Shown piece by piece: positions 50,222 to 58,007 of a DNA stretch of 58,171 nucleotides. The stretch lies in the NCBI RefSeq assembly GCF_003478505.1, contig NZ_QUFI01000004.1:1-58171 (forward strand). Reading direction: 5' to 3'. This DNA is from Clostridium sp. AF27-2AA. Its GTDB lineage: Bacteria; Bacillota; Clostridia; Lachnospirales; Lachnospiraceae. Below the pieces are notes generated by a model. It ran no database searches. It was not told the DNA's origin and saw only the letters and a list, made by a program, of their open reading frames with translations. A program made the position numbers and the translations under genes. Positions within the stretch are counted from its first letter, which is position 1; each line of letters begins with the position of its first letter.

Positions 50222-50257
50222 ACATACTATTTACCCAAAATTTACCTAAATTTTAAA
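50219..50257 (+). promoter_or_regulatory. Pho box (PhoP-binding direct repeats)
   Basis: Four hexamers TTTACA (50219), TTTACC (50230), TTTACC (50241) and TTTAAA (50252) begin exactly 11 bases apart. This matches the TT(A/T/C)ACA tandem repeats bound by PhoP/PhoB in Firmicutes, placed directly upstream of the -35 box of a phosphate transporter gene. Confidence 0.75.
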
Positions 50258-50262
50258 ATCGG

Positions 50263-50292
50263 TTGAAAATGGAAGAAGCGGTATGGTATGAT
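50263..50292 (+). promoter_or_regulatory. Promoter of the Na/Pi cotransporter gene
   Basis: -35 TTGAAA (50263-50268), 18-base spacer, -10 TATGAT (50287-50292). Confidence 0.6.
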
Positions 50293-50353
50293 TAATTTGT
50301 TTGCGGACTGAAGAGAATAGAGAGAAAAGAGTACGCGAGACGAGGAGGAGAGT

Positions 50354-52027
50354 ATGTCAATCAGCGACATTTCAAACGGGTTTGGTTTCCTGGGCGGTCT
50401 TGGTATGTTCCTTTACGGCATGAATATCATGGCGGACGGTATGCAGAAGACGGCGGGAAGCAAGATGAGCAGTTTCCTTGGGATGCTTACCAACAACCGG
50501 TTCCTGGCGGTTGCATTGGGCGCATTGATCACAGCGATCATCCAGTCCAGTGGAGCCACAACGGTCATGGTAGTCGGTTTTGTAAGTGCAGGCGTATTGA
50601 ACCTGTCCCAGGCGGTCGGCGTGATCATGGGTGCTAACATTGGTACCACCATCACTGCATGGATCGTATCCATGAGCCAGCTGGGTGATGCCTTTGAGGT
50701 TATGAAACCAGGCTTTTACGCACCGGCCATCATTGGTATTGGCGCATTGCTGCTGGTTTTTGCCAAGAGTCAGAAAAAGAAGACCATTGGTGAGATCATG
50801 ATCGGTCTGGGCCTTTTGTTTATTGGTCTTGATTTTATGTCAGGGTCGATTAATCCTTACACGGATGCACCGATTTTTGCGAAAGCCTTTGAAATATTAG
50901 GAGGTAATCCGCTTCTGGGCATGATCATCGGTGCGCTGGTTACCGCGCTTCTGCAGAGTTCCTCTGCTTCCGTTGGTATCCTGCAGACTTTGGCCATGAA
51001 CGGCATTGTAACCACAAATGCGGCGATCTATATTACACTGGGCCAGAACATTGGTTCCTGTGTGACTGCCATGCTTTCCAGTATGGGCGGATCCCGCACG
51101 GCCAAGCGTGCGGCTGTCATGCATCTGACCTTTAACGTCATTGGTGCGATTGTGTTCGGATCGATCGGATTTATCTTTTTCAGCCTGCGTCCGGCCTTTG
51201 CGGCATCCAACATCAATGCGGTGCAGATTTCTATTTTCCATACAATCTTCAACCTGACCATGACCACGCTGCTGTTTCCATTCGCGGATGTGCTGGTTAA
51301 GATTTCCGGCATGGTTGTGAAGGAGAAGGCGGAGGAGGAGCCGGTAGCAGAGGATGCGGAAACTGCTGCCACCCTCAAACATCTGGACGAGCGTATCTTT
51401 GAGTCTCCGGCATTCGCAGTGGAGACCGCAGCCCTTGAGGTTGTCCATATGGGACAGATCACCTATGAGAATGTGGTCCGTGCCATTGATGCAGTCCTGA
51501 CCGTGAATTCCGATGAGGTGGAAACGGTATTCAAGACCGAGCAGACCATCAATAATATGGAGAAGATGCTGACCGAGTACCTTATTAAGGTAGATAACCT
51601 TTCCCTGACTGAGAAACAAAAGAAGGTCGTAAACAACCTGTTCTACAGTGTCAGCGATATCGAGCGTATCGGCGACCATGCGGAAAACCTGGCAGAACAG
51701 GCTCAGTACATGGTAGAGCACGGCCTTCAGTTCTCTACCACCGGTGCGGATGACTTAAAATCCATCAGCGACAGTGTGTTAAAATCCTTCCAGTATGCCA
51801 TTGACGCGAGACAGAACGGCAACATGGAGGCAGTGCGCAAGGTCAGCCAGTACGAGGATGATGTCGACAGCCAGGAAGAAGAGCTTCGCGAGAAACACAT
51901 TGAGCGTCTTTCCGCGGGAGAGTGCAAGGCTTCCGCAGGCGTGGTATTCCTGGATATCATCAGCAACCTGGAGCGAGTATCCGATCATGCCTACAATTTG
52001 GCAGGCTATGTCAAGGACGAGATGTAG
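50354..52027 (+). CDS. Na+/phosphate cotransporter with PhoU-like domain
   Basis: A 557-residue protein of the NptA/YjbB family. The N-terminal membrane part (about 1-315) has two inverted repeats with QSSGATTVMVVGFV and LLQSSSASVGIL, the Na/Pi-IIb QSS motifs, and the GANIGTT loop. The C-terminal cytoplasmic part (about 350-557) is a PhoU-like helical domain with two E-x-x-x-D repeats (IERIGDHAENL and LERVSDHAYNL). It probably moves phosphate coupled to sodium. The upstream Pho box indicates induction under phosphate limitation. The start follows GAGGAGGAG. Confidence 0.92.
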   Translation: MSISDISNGFGFLGGLGMFLYGMNIMADGMQKTAGSKMSSFLGMLTNNRFLAVALGALITAIIQSSGATTVMVVGFVSAGVLNLSQAVGVIMGANIGTTITAWIVSMSQLGDAFEVMKPGFYAPAIIGIGALLLVFAKSQKKKTIGEIMIGLGLLFIGLDFMSGSINPYTDAPIFAKAFEILGGNPLLGMIIGALVTALLQSSSASVGILQTLAMNGIVTTNAAIYITLGQNIGSCVTAMLSSMGGSRTAKRAAVMHLTFNVIGAIVFGSIGFIFFSLRPAFAASNINAVQISIFHTIFNLTMTTLLFPFADVLVKISGMVVKEKAEEEPVAEDAETAATLKHLDERIFESPAFAVETAALEVVHMGQITYENVVRAIDAVLTVNSDEVETVFKTEQTINNMEKMLTEYLIKVDNLSLTEKQKKVVNNLFYSVSDIERIGDHAENLAEQAQYMVEHGLQFSTTGADDLKSISDSVLKSFQYAIDARQNGNMEAVRKVSQYEDDVDSQEEELREKHIERLSAGECKASAGVVFLDIISNLERVSDHAYNLAGYVKDEM

Positions 52028-52092
52028 TAATTGACATAATTATGAACAGAATGACATGTTTTGCATGGATTCTGTATACAAAGCACAAAAGA

Positions 52093-52127
52093 AAGCCCTT
52101 CGGAGCAGAACTCCGGAGGGCTTCTTT
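52093..52127 (+). terminator. Terminator after the Na/Pi cotransporter
   Basis: A 13-bp stem (52093-52105 and 52111-52123) with one T-G pair and a 5-base loop; the T run is short and interrupted. Confidence 0.8.
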
Positions 52128-52164
52128 GACAAAAACAAGACGATAATTACATGGTTTTTGTCAA
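52126..52164. repeat. Inverted repeat upstream of the gap promoter
   Basis: Perfect 11-bp arms TTGACAAAAAC/GTTTTTGTCAA (52126-52136 and 52154-52164) with a 17-base centre, just upstream of the gap promoter. It could be an operator. Confidence 0.5.
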
Positions 52165-52180
52165 TATGGCAAAAAAAGGC

Positions 52181-52209
52181 TTGCTATTTTGTTGGTTATT
52201 AGGTACAAT
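52181..52209 (+). promoter_or_regulatory. Promoter of gap
   Basis: -35 TTGCTA (52181-52186), 17-base spacer, -10 TACAAT (52204-52209). Two direct repeats TTTTTAACAATC (52228-52239 and 52246-52257) follow in the leader. Confidence 0.6.
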
Positions 52210-52272
52210 AAGAGCAAGGTTGATGAGTTTTTAACAATCATCATATTTTTAACAATCTAGGAGGAATGAATC

Positions 52273-53304
52273 ATGGCAGTTAAAGTAGCAATCAATGGTT
52301 TTGGTCGTATCGGCCGTCTGGCATTCAGACAGATGTTTGGCGCAGAGGGTTATGAGGTAGTAGCAATCAACGACTTAACCGATCCGAAGATGTTAGCTCA
52401 CTTATTAAAATACGATACCGCACAGGGCGGATACGCAGGTCACATCGGTGAGGGCAAGCACACCGTAGAGGCTGGCGAGGATTCCATCACTGTAGACGGC
52501 AAGAAGATCACCATCTACAAAGAGGCTAAGGCTGCTGATCTTCCGTGGGGAGAGATTGGCGTAGATGTAGTATTAGAGTGTACTGGTTTCTACACCTCCA
52601 AAGAGAAAGCACAGGCGCACATTGACGCAGGCGCAAAGAAAGTTGTTATCTCCGCTCCAGCAGGCAACGACTTAAAGACCATCGTTTACAGCGTAAACGA
52701 GAACACCCTGACTGCAGATGATACCATCATTTCCGCAGCATCCTGCACCACCAACTGCCTGGCACCTATGGCAAAGGCTCTGAATGATTACGCTCCGATC
52801 CAGTCCGGTATCATGAGCACTATTCACGCTTACACCGGCGACCAGATGATCCTGGATGGCCCGCACAGAAAAGGTGATTTAAGAAGAGCAAGAGCAGGCG
52901 CTGCAAACATCGTTCCGAACTCCACCGGTGCTGCAAAAGCAATCGGCCTGGTTATTCCGGAGTTAAACGGTAAGCTTATCGGTTCCGCACAGCGTGTTCC
53001 GGTACCGACCGGTTCTACCACCATCTTAACCGCAGTTGTTAAGAAAGCAGGCGTTACCAAAGAGGACATCAATGCAGCTATGAAGGCAGCAGCAAGCGAG
53101 TCCTTCGGTTACAACGAGGATCCGATCGTTTCTTCCGATGTTATCGGTATGAGATACGGTTCTCTGTTTGATGCAACCCAGACCATGGTAGCTCAGATCG
53201 CAGAAGATCTGTACGAGGTTCAGGTTGTTTCATGGTACGACAACGAGAACTCCTACACCAGCCAGATGGTTCGCACCATTAAGTACTTCGCAGAGCTGGC
53301 ATAA
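52273..53304 (+). CDS. gap: Glyceraldehyde-3-phosphate dehydrogenase
   Basis: A 343-residue NAD-dependent type I enzyme: N-terminal Rossmann start [18 protein letters not shown], catalytic Cys (about residue 158) in SCTTNCLAP, and the C-terminal SWYDNENSY segment. It oxidises glyceraldehyde 3-phosphate to 1,3-bisphosphoglycerate in glycolysis. Codon use is strongly biased, as in highly expressed genes. It is followed by pgk and tpiA, each behind its own spacer. cggR is not present. Confidence 0.97.
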   Translation: MAVKVAINGFGRIGRLAFRQMFGAEGYEVVAINDLTDPKMLAHLLKYDTAQGGYAGHIGEGKHTVEAGEDSITVDGKKITIYKEAKAADLPWGEIGVDVVLECTGFYTSKEKAQAHIDAGAKKVVISAPAGNDLKTIVYSVNENTLTADDTIISAASCTTNCLAPMAKALNDYAPIQSGIMSTIHAYTGDQMILDGPHRKGDLRRARAGAANIVPNSTGAAKAIGLVIPELNGKLIGSAQRVPVPTGSTTILTAVVKKAGVTKEDINAAMKAAASESFGYNEDPIVSSDVIGMRYGSLFDATQTMVAQIAEDLYEVQVVSWYDNENSYTSQMVRTIKYFAELA

Positions 53305-53331
53305 GTTCTTAAAACTTACAAAAGACTCCAT

Positions 53332-53364
53332 AAGGGTCCGGTCACATGTGGGCCGGGCCCTTTT
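53332..53364 (+). terminator. Terminator after gap
   Basis: A 10-bp stem AAGGGTCCGG/CCGGGCCCTT (one T-G pair; 53332-53341 and 53353-53362) with an 11-base loop and a short T tract. Confidence 0.85.
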
Positions 53365-53365
53365 C

Positions 53366-53495
53366 TGTTTCATAGGAAATTGCGTCCTATGAAACAAAAA
53401 AACGCTCCGCAGGGATGCGCACTCGGCGCAAAGGTAGATGGTTGCTGAAGCAACCGCGCCTCGGCGCGAGAATGTGCCAAGGCACATTCTTTTTT
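53366..53495. repeat. Chain of five hairpins between gap and pgk
   Basis: In order: TGTTTCATAGGA/TCCTATGAAACA (53366-53377 and 53385-53396, 12 bp perfect), TGCGC/GCGCA (53416-53420 and 53426-53430), GGTTGC/GCAACC with a TGAA loop (53440-53455), CGCGCC/GGCGCG (53455-53468) and GAATGTGCC/GGCACATTC (53470-53489) followed by six T residues. The last is a terminator shape. The block looks like a mosaic intergenic repeat. Confidence 0.7.
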
Positions 53496-53534
53496 GTACA
53501 ATTATTATGTAAATGTGGAAAGGGGATAACCTCT

Positions 53535-54758
53535 ATGTTAAACAAAAAAAGTGTTGACGATCTGAAAAATTTAAAAGGAAAAAGAGTTCTGGTGCGCTGT
53601 GACTTTAACGTACCGTTAAAGAATGGTGTCATCACCGACGAGACCCGTATCGTGGCTGCACTGCCGACTATCCAGAAGCTCATCAGCGAAGGTGCAAAAG
53701 TCATTCTCTGCTCCCACCTGGGCAAGGTAAAGAATGGTCCGAACGAGGGCGAGTCCCTGGCTCCGGTCGCAGTACGCCTGTCCGAGAAGCTTGGCAGGGA
53801 TGTTGTATTTGTATCCGATTACAATGTAACCGGTGAGGCAGCTACCAAGGCGGTTGAGGCCATGAAAGAGGGCGATGTTGTCCTGCTTCAGAATACCCGT
53901 TTCCGTGGCGCAGAAGAAACCAAGAATGGTGAGCAGTTCAGCAAAGAGCTGGCTGATCTGGCAGATGATTATGTATGTGACGCATTCGGTTCCTCCCACA
54001 GAGCGCATGCTTCCGTTGAGGGCGTAACCAAATTCATCACTGCAAAGGGCGGCACCAACGCAGTTGGTTACCTGATGCAGAAAGAAATCGATTTCCTGGG
54101 CAACGCAGTAGAAAATCCGGTAAGACCGTTTGTAGCGATCCTGGGCGGCGCAAAGGTTGCAGATAAATTAAACGTAATCTCCAATCTGCTGGAGAAATGC
54201 GATACCCTCATCATCGGCGGTGGTATGGCATTTACCTTCTTGAAGGCAGAGGGCAAAGAAATCGGTAAATCCCTGGTAGATGATACCAAGTTAGATTACT
54301 GCAAGGAGATGCTTGAGAAGGCTGAGAAGCTTGGCAAGAAGTTACTGCTTCCGGTAGATGCAGCAGTAGCAGCATCCTTCCCGGACCCGATCGACGCACC
54401 GATCGAGGTTCAGAATGTAGCGGCAGACCAGATCCCGGCAGACCAGATGGGCCTGGATATCGGTACTGAGACCGCAAAACTGTATGCAGAGGCTGTTAAG
54501 AGTGCCAAAACGGTTGTATGGAACGGACCGATGGGCGTATTCGAGAACCCGACTCTGGCAGCAGGTACCATTGCGGTAGCAAAAGCACTGGCAGAGACCG
54601 ACGCCACCACCATCATCGGTGGCGGTGATTCCGCAGCAGCAGTTAATCAGCTCGGCTTTGCAGATAAGATGAGCCACATTTCCACCGGCGGCGGCGCATC
54701 CCTGGAGTTCTTAGAGGGCAAGTCCCTTCCGGGCGTAGCTGCAGCAGATGATAAGTAA
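53535..54758 (+). CDS. pgk: Phosphoglycerate kinase
   Basis: A 407-residue two-domain kinase making ATP and 3-phosphoglycerate. It has the N-terminal [16 protein letters not shown] motif, the substrate-binding Arg in SHLGKVKN region, and the nucleotide-binding [13 protein letters not shown] and [13 protein letters not shown] segments. The ATG at 53535 follows AAAGGGG; the longer frame from 53415 runs through the hairpin repeats and is rejected. Codon use is that of a highly expressed gene. Confidence 0.96.
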   Translation: MLNKKSVDDLKNLKGKRVLVRCDFNVPLKNGVITDETRIVAALPTIQKLISEGAKVILCSHLGKVKNGPNEGESLAPVAVRLSEKLGRDVVFVSDYNVTGEAATKAVEAMKEGDVVLLQNTRFRGAEETKNGEQFSKELADLADDYVCDAFGSSHRAHASVEGVTKFITAKGGTNAVGYLMQKEIDFLGNAVENPVRPFVAILGGAKVADKLNVISNLLEKCDTLIIGGGMAFTFLKAEGKEIGKSLVDDTKLDYCKEMLEKAEKLGKKLLLPVDAAVAASFPDPIDAPIEVQNVAADQIPADQMGLDIGTETAKLYAEAVKSAKTVVWNGPMGVFENPTLAAGTIAVAKALAETDATTIIGGGDSAAAVNQLGFADKMSHISTGGGASLEFLEGKSLPGVAAADDK

Positions 54759-54770
54759 GCACTTAAGTGA

Positions 54771-54885
54771 GCACTTAGTGCGTGCGAGCCGCAGACGAAG
54801 CACAAACTTAGTGTGAACTTACTTCCACGCACTTAGCAAGTGCAAGCTGAAAGCGCAGCACGAGCTTAGTAAGGGGAAGTTTCCA
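54771..54885 (+). repeat. Imperfect tandem duplication between pgk and tpiA
   Basis: Two adjoining 57-base units (54771-54827 and 54829-54885) both begin GCACTTAG and end TTCCA; an ungapped hand alignment gives about two thirds identity. CACTTAAGTG and similar short palindromes occur at the left edge. The 170-base spacer otherwise holds only the tpiA ribosome binding site. Confidence 0.6.
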
Positions 54886-54928
54886 TAAGGAAAAGCTACT
54901 ATAAGCAAGAATTTAGGAGGATTTTACA

Positions 54929-55681
54929 ATGTCCAGAAAAAAAATCATCGCAGGCAACTGGAAGATGAACATGACCCCTTCTGAGGCAGTTGCCCTGATC
55001 AACACCTTAAAACCACTTGTACAGAACGATGAGGTTGATGTTCTGCTCTGCGTTCCGGCTATTGACATCATTCCGGCAATGGAAGCAGCAAAGGGAACCA
55101 ACATCCAGATTGGTGCTGAGAATATGTATTTCGAGGAGAAGGGTGCTTATACCGGCGAAATTTCCCCGAATATGCTGGTAGATGCAGGTGTAAAATATGT
55201 GATCATCGGTCATTCCGAGAGAAGAGAATACTTCGCAGAGACCAATGAGACGGTAAATAAGAAAGCTCTCAAGGCATTTGAGCACGGTATTACCCCGATC
55301 ATCTGCTGTGGTGAGAGCCTGACCCAGAGAGAGCAGGGCATCACCATTGACTGGATCCGTCAGCAGATCAAGGTTGCATTCTTAAATGTAACCGCAGATC
55401 AGGCAAAGACCGCAGTCATTGCTTATGAGCCAATCTGGGCTATCGGTACCGGTAAGGTAGCTACCACGGAGCAGGCTCAGGAAGTATGCGCAGCAATCCG
55501 TGCATGCATCGGCGAGATCTATGACGAGGCAACTGCGGAAGCCATCCGTATCCAGTACGGCGGTTCTGTATCCGCTGCAAGCGCACCGGAGCTGTTTGCG
55601 CAGGCAGACATCGATGGCGGTCTGGTAGGCGGCGCATCCTTAAAACCAGATTTTGGCGCAATTGTAAACTACAACAAATAA
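54929..55681 (+). CDS. tpiA: Triose-phosphate isomerase
   Basis: A 250-residue TIM barrel interconverting dihydroxyacetone phosphate and glyceraldehyde 3-phosphate. The N-terminal [10 protein letters not shown] supplies Asn and Lys of the active site, His is in IIGHSERR, catalytic Glu in [11 protein letters not shown] and the phosphate-binding [15 protein letters not shown] loops are present. The start follows TTAGGAGG. It completes the gap-pgk-tpiA glycolytic set. Confidence 0.97.
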   Translation: MSRKKIIAGNWKMNMTPSEAVALINTLKPLVQNDEVDVLLCVPAIDIIPAMEAAKGTNIQIGAENMYFEEKGAYTGEISPNMLVDAGVKYVIIGHSERREYFAETNETVNKKALKAFEHGITPIICCGESLTQREQGITIDWIRQQIKVAFLNVTADQAKTAVIAYEPIWAIGTGKVATTEQAQEVCAAIRACIGEIYDEATAEAIRIQYGGSVSAASAPELFAQADIDGGLVGGASLKPDFGAIVNYNK

Positions 55682-55760
55682 GCCAGCTGTAAAGGGAATG
55701 TTAAGGAATCGGAAACAGGTATTCCAAAAACTATACACTGCATTCTTTTTATAGTAAAAT

Positions 55761-55793
55761 AAATGGGAGCGGAAAAATTCCGTTCCCATTTTT
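55761..55793 (+). terminator. Terminator after tpiA
   Basis: A 14-bp stem with one G-T pair (55761-55774 and 55778-55791) with an AAA loop and a TTTTT run. Confidence 0.9.
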
Positions 55794-55841
55794 GCTTTCC
55801 AGACGTAAAAGAGATATTCCGGAAAGCTTACGGAGGCATTT

Positions 55842-56978
55842 ATGAGTGTAGACATGAAGCATAAAAGAACATCACCAAAACATGAAAAAGAGCATTCTAA
55901 AATCAGAACAGTGATCCTGCATAATGTGCTGATCACGCTGCTGATCATGGGAGTATCGACCATTATGGCCCAGGCTTTTTTTCATTACAGTAGGAACTCT
56001 ACCAGTGTTGCAATTATCTATGTGCTGGCAGTCATGCTGGTAGCCCGTTATACGACTGGATATATCACCGGAATCATTGCGGCGGTTTTTGGCGTATTTT
56101 TTGTCAATTATGTTTTTACATTTCCATATATGAACTTTAATTTTTCCATAGACGGATATCCGGTGACCTTTCTTGGCATGCTGCTGGTGTCTTCCATTAC
56201 CAGTACGACAACGACACGCTTTAAAAAACAGAGCCAGCTTCTGAATGAACGGGAAAAGCTTTTGGTGGAAGCAGAGAAAGAAACAATGCGGGCAAATCTG
56301 CTGCGGGCGGTATCTCATGATCTGAGAACTCCGTTAACCAGTATCATCGGACTGGCTGATACTGCATTAAATGACAGTCCGGAAATGACAGAGGCAAAAC
56401 GCCGCGAACTGCTGGAAGGAATTCGTGAGGATGCCAACTGGCTGTTAAACATGGTGGAAAATCTGCTTTCCGTTACCAGAATCCGGGTGGGAGATACGCA
56501 CGTGAACACATCGCCGGAGCCTTTGGAGGAAGTAGTGGCAGAGGCAGTGCAGCGGTTCCGGAAACGACTGCCCCAGAGTAAAGTCGATGTAAAGGTTCCG
56601 GACGAGTTTCTTATGGTTCCCATGGATGCAACGCTCATTGAGCAGGTTATCATCAATCTGCTGGAAAATGCGGTGTATCATTCCGGAACAGATGAACCCA
56701 TTGAATTTTATGTAGAGAAGAGAGAAGCTTATGTAGCGTTCCATATCCGGGATTATGGCAAGGGAATTGATCCGGAGCGTCTGAAAACAATTTTTGACGG
56801 AGCCGGAATCGAACCCAATGCCAGCGGAGATTCCCACAAAGGAATGGGAATCGGACTTACTATCTGCAAGACTATTATCAATGCGCATAATGGAACCATT
56901 GAGGCGGCAAATCGTCTGAAGGGAGCCGAATTTATTTTTACATTACCATTGGAAGAGGAAGAAGAACATGACAAATAA
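55842..56978 (+). CDS. KdpD-like sensor histidine kinase without the N-terminal sensor
   Basis: A 378-residue kinase with a DUF4118-type four-helix membrane region (about 25-125: VLITLLIMGVSTIMAQAF, ITGIIAAVFGVFFVNYVF) as in the middle of KdpD, a HisKA domain with phosphoacceptor His159 in SHDLRTPLTS, and a HATPase domain (NLLENAVYHS, GMGIGLTICK). The KdpD and Usp sensor domains that precede this region in full KdpD are missing. It overlaps the response regulator gene by 11 bases. No kdpFABC is in the window, so potassium or ionic-stress sensing is inferred. Confidence 0.88.
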   Translation: MSVDMKHKRTSPKHEKEHSKIRTVILHNVLITLLIMGVSTIMAQAFFHYSRNSTSVAIIYVLAVMLVARYTTGYITGIIAAVFGVFFVNYVFTFPYMNFNFSIDGYPVTFLGMLLVSSITSTTTTRFKKQSQLLNEREKLLVEAEKETMRANLLRAVSHDLRTPLTSIIGLADTALNDSPEMTEAKRRELLEGIREDANWLLNMVENLLSVTRIRVGDTHVNTSPEPLEEVVAEAVQRFRKRLPQSKVDVKVPDEFLMVPMDATLIEQVIINLLENAVYHSGTDEPIEFYVEKREAYVAFHIRDYGKGIDPERLKTIFDGAGIEPNASGDSHKGMGIGLTICKTIINAHNGTIEAANRLKGAEFIFTLPLEEEEEHDK

Positions 56979-57663
56979 ACAGGTAATTCTGATCATTGAA
57001 GATGAAAAAAATATTGGAAATTACATTGAGACGATCATAATATCAAATGGCTACAAGGCCCTGCGCGCCATGAACGGAATGTCTGGTCTTTCCCTGTGCA
57101 CCTCCCACCATCCGGACCTGATCCTTCTGGATCTGGGACTGCCGGATATCGATGGCAGTGAGGTCCTCGAGCGCGTGCGCGGTTTCTCTGCGGTTCCGGT
57201 CATTGTAATTTCTGCCAGAACCCAGGAGGCAGAAAAGGTTCAGGCTCTTGATCAGGGAGCCGATGATTATATAACAAAGCCATTCGGTTCTGAGGAATTG
57301 CTGGCCAGAATCCGCACGGCTCTGCGTCATAGCGCCCAGGTGGCAAGTTCAGGTCCGCGTGAGACGGTTTACTCCCGGGATGGCCTGGTCATTGATTTTG
57401 ATAAACGGGTGGTGACGCTGAATGGAGAAGATATCCACCTGACCCAGATAGAGTATAAACTGGTATCCCTGCTTGCAAAAAACGCAGGCAAGGTTCTTAC
57501 ATATGATTTTATCCTGAAAGAAATCTGGGGTCCTTACGCCGATACCGACAACCAGATTCTCCGCGTAAACATGGCAAACATCCGCCGAAAACTAGAAAGC
57601 AACCCGGCAGAACCACACTATATCTTCACCGAGATCGGAGTAGGGTACCGGATGAAAGAATAA
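56968..57663 (+). CDS. KdpE-like OmpR-family response regulator
   Basis: A 231-residue regulator: receiver domain (1-120; acidic pocket EDE, phosphoacceptor Asp55 in LLDLGLPD, Lys in ITKPFG) and a C-terminal winged helix (about 132-231; LTQIEYKLVSLLAKN, RVNMANIRRKLE). It resembles KdpE and is coupled to the kinase by an 11-base overlap. The targets probably include ion-uptake genes elsewhere. Confidence 0.9.
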   Translation: MTNKQVILIIEDEKNIGNYIETIIISNGYKALRAMNGMSGLSLCTSHHPDLILLDLGLPDIDGSEVLERVRGFSAVPVIVISARTQEAEKVQALDQGADDYITKPFGSEELLARIRTALRHSAQVASSGPRETVYSRDGLVIDFDKRVVTLNGEDIHLTQIEYKLVSLLAKNAGKVLTYDFILKEIWGPYADTDNQILRVNMANIRRKLESNPAEPHYIFTEIGVGYRMKE

Positions 57664-57691
57664 AAATTTAAATCATGTTCACGAAAGGTCC

Positions 57692-57872
57692 GAAGCAGGC
57701 CGGGGTGGTATCCCGCTGCGCAAAATAGAAGTGCCTTGTTCGGACGATGTGGCTGACAGCCGTTTGCGGATAGTCGGACAAGATGTCCGCCTCCCGAAAA
57801 CGTCAGTCGCCACATAGCCGGACACGTTGCACTTCTATTTATGCTACGCAGGATACCACCCCCGCCTGCTTC
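57692..57872 (+). repeat. Large imperfect palindromic element, copy A
   Basis: This 181-base segment folds on itself around GGAC/GTCC (57776-57779 and 57785-57788). Outer arms GAAGCAGGC/GCCTGCTTC, then GGTGGTATCC/GGATACCACC, then GAAGTGC/GCACTTC (57728-57734 and 57829-57835) and GTGGC/GCCAC (57749-57753 and 57809-57813) pair. Blocks such as GTTTGCGGATAGTCGGAC and CATAGCCGGACACGT recur in copy B. No credible coding frame covers it. I do not recognise the family; candidates are a structured RNA or a mobile palindromic repeat. Confidence 0.8.
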
Positions 57873-57902
57873 TGCTTTCCTGCTATTCTGCAGTAATAAA
57901 AA

Positions 57903-57969
57903 ACACAGCCAGAATGGTACTGGTAAAAGCTGGAAATCATGGCTCTTATCAGTACCGTTCTGGCTGTGT
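57903..57969. terminator. Long hairpin between the two palindromic elements
   Basis: A 20-bp stem with one G-T pair (57903-57922 and 57950-57969). On the - strand it is followed by TTTTTTATTAC, a canonical terminator end; on the + strand by a weaker CTATCTTTTC. It probably ends - strand transcription arriving from the right and may also end the kdpE transcript. Confidence 0.75.
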
Positions 57970-58007
57970 CTATCTTTTCTTAGTGGGGCCAATACAGCAG
58001 AAGCCGG

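Noticed and set aside
53415..53534. Forty-residue N-terminal extension of phosphoglycerate kinase
   Set aside because: It translates the hairpin repeat block; the ATG at 53535 with AAAGGGG gives the conserved protein start.
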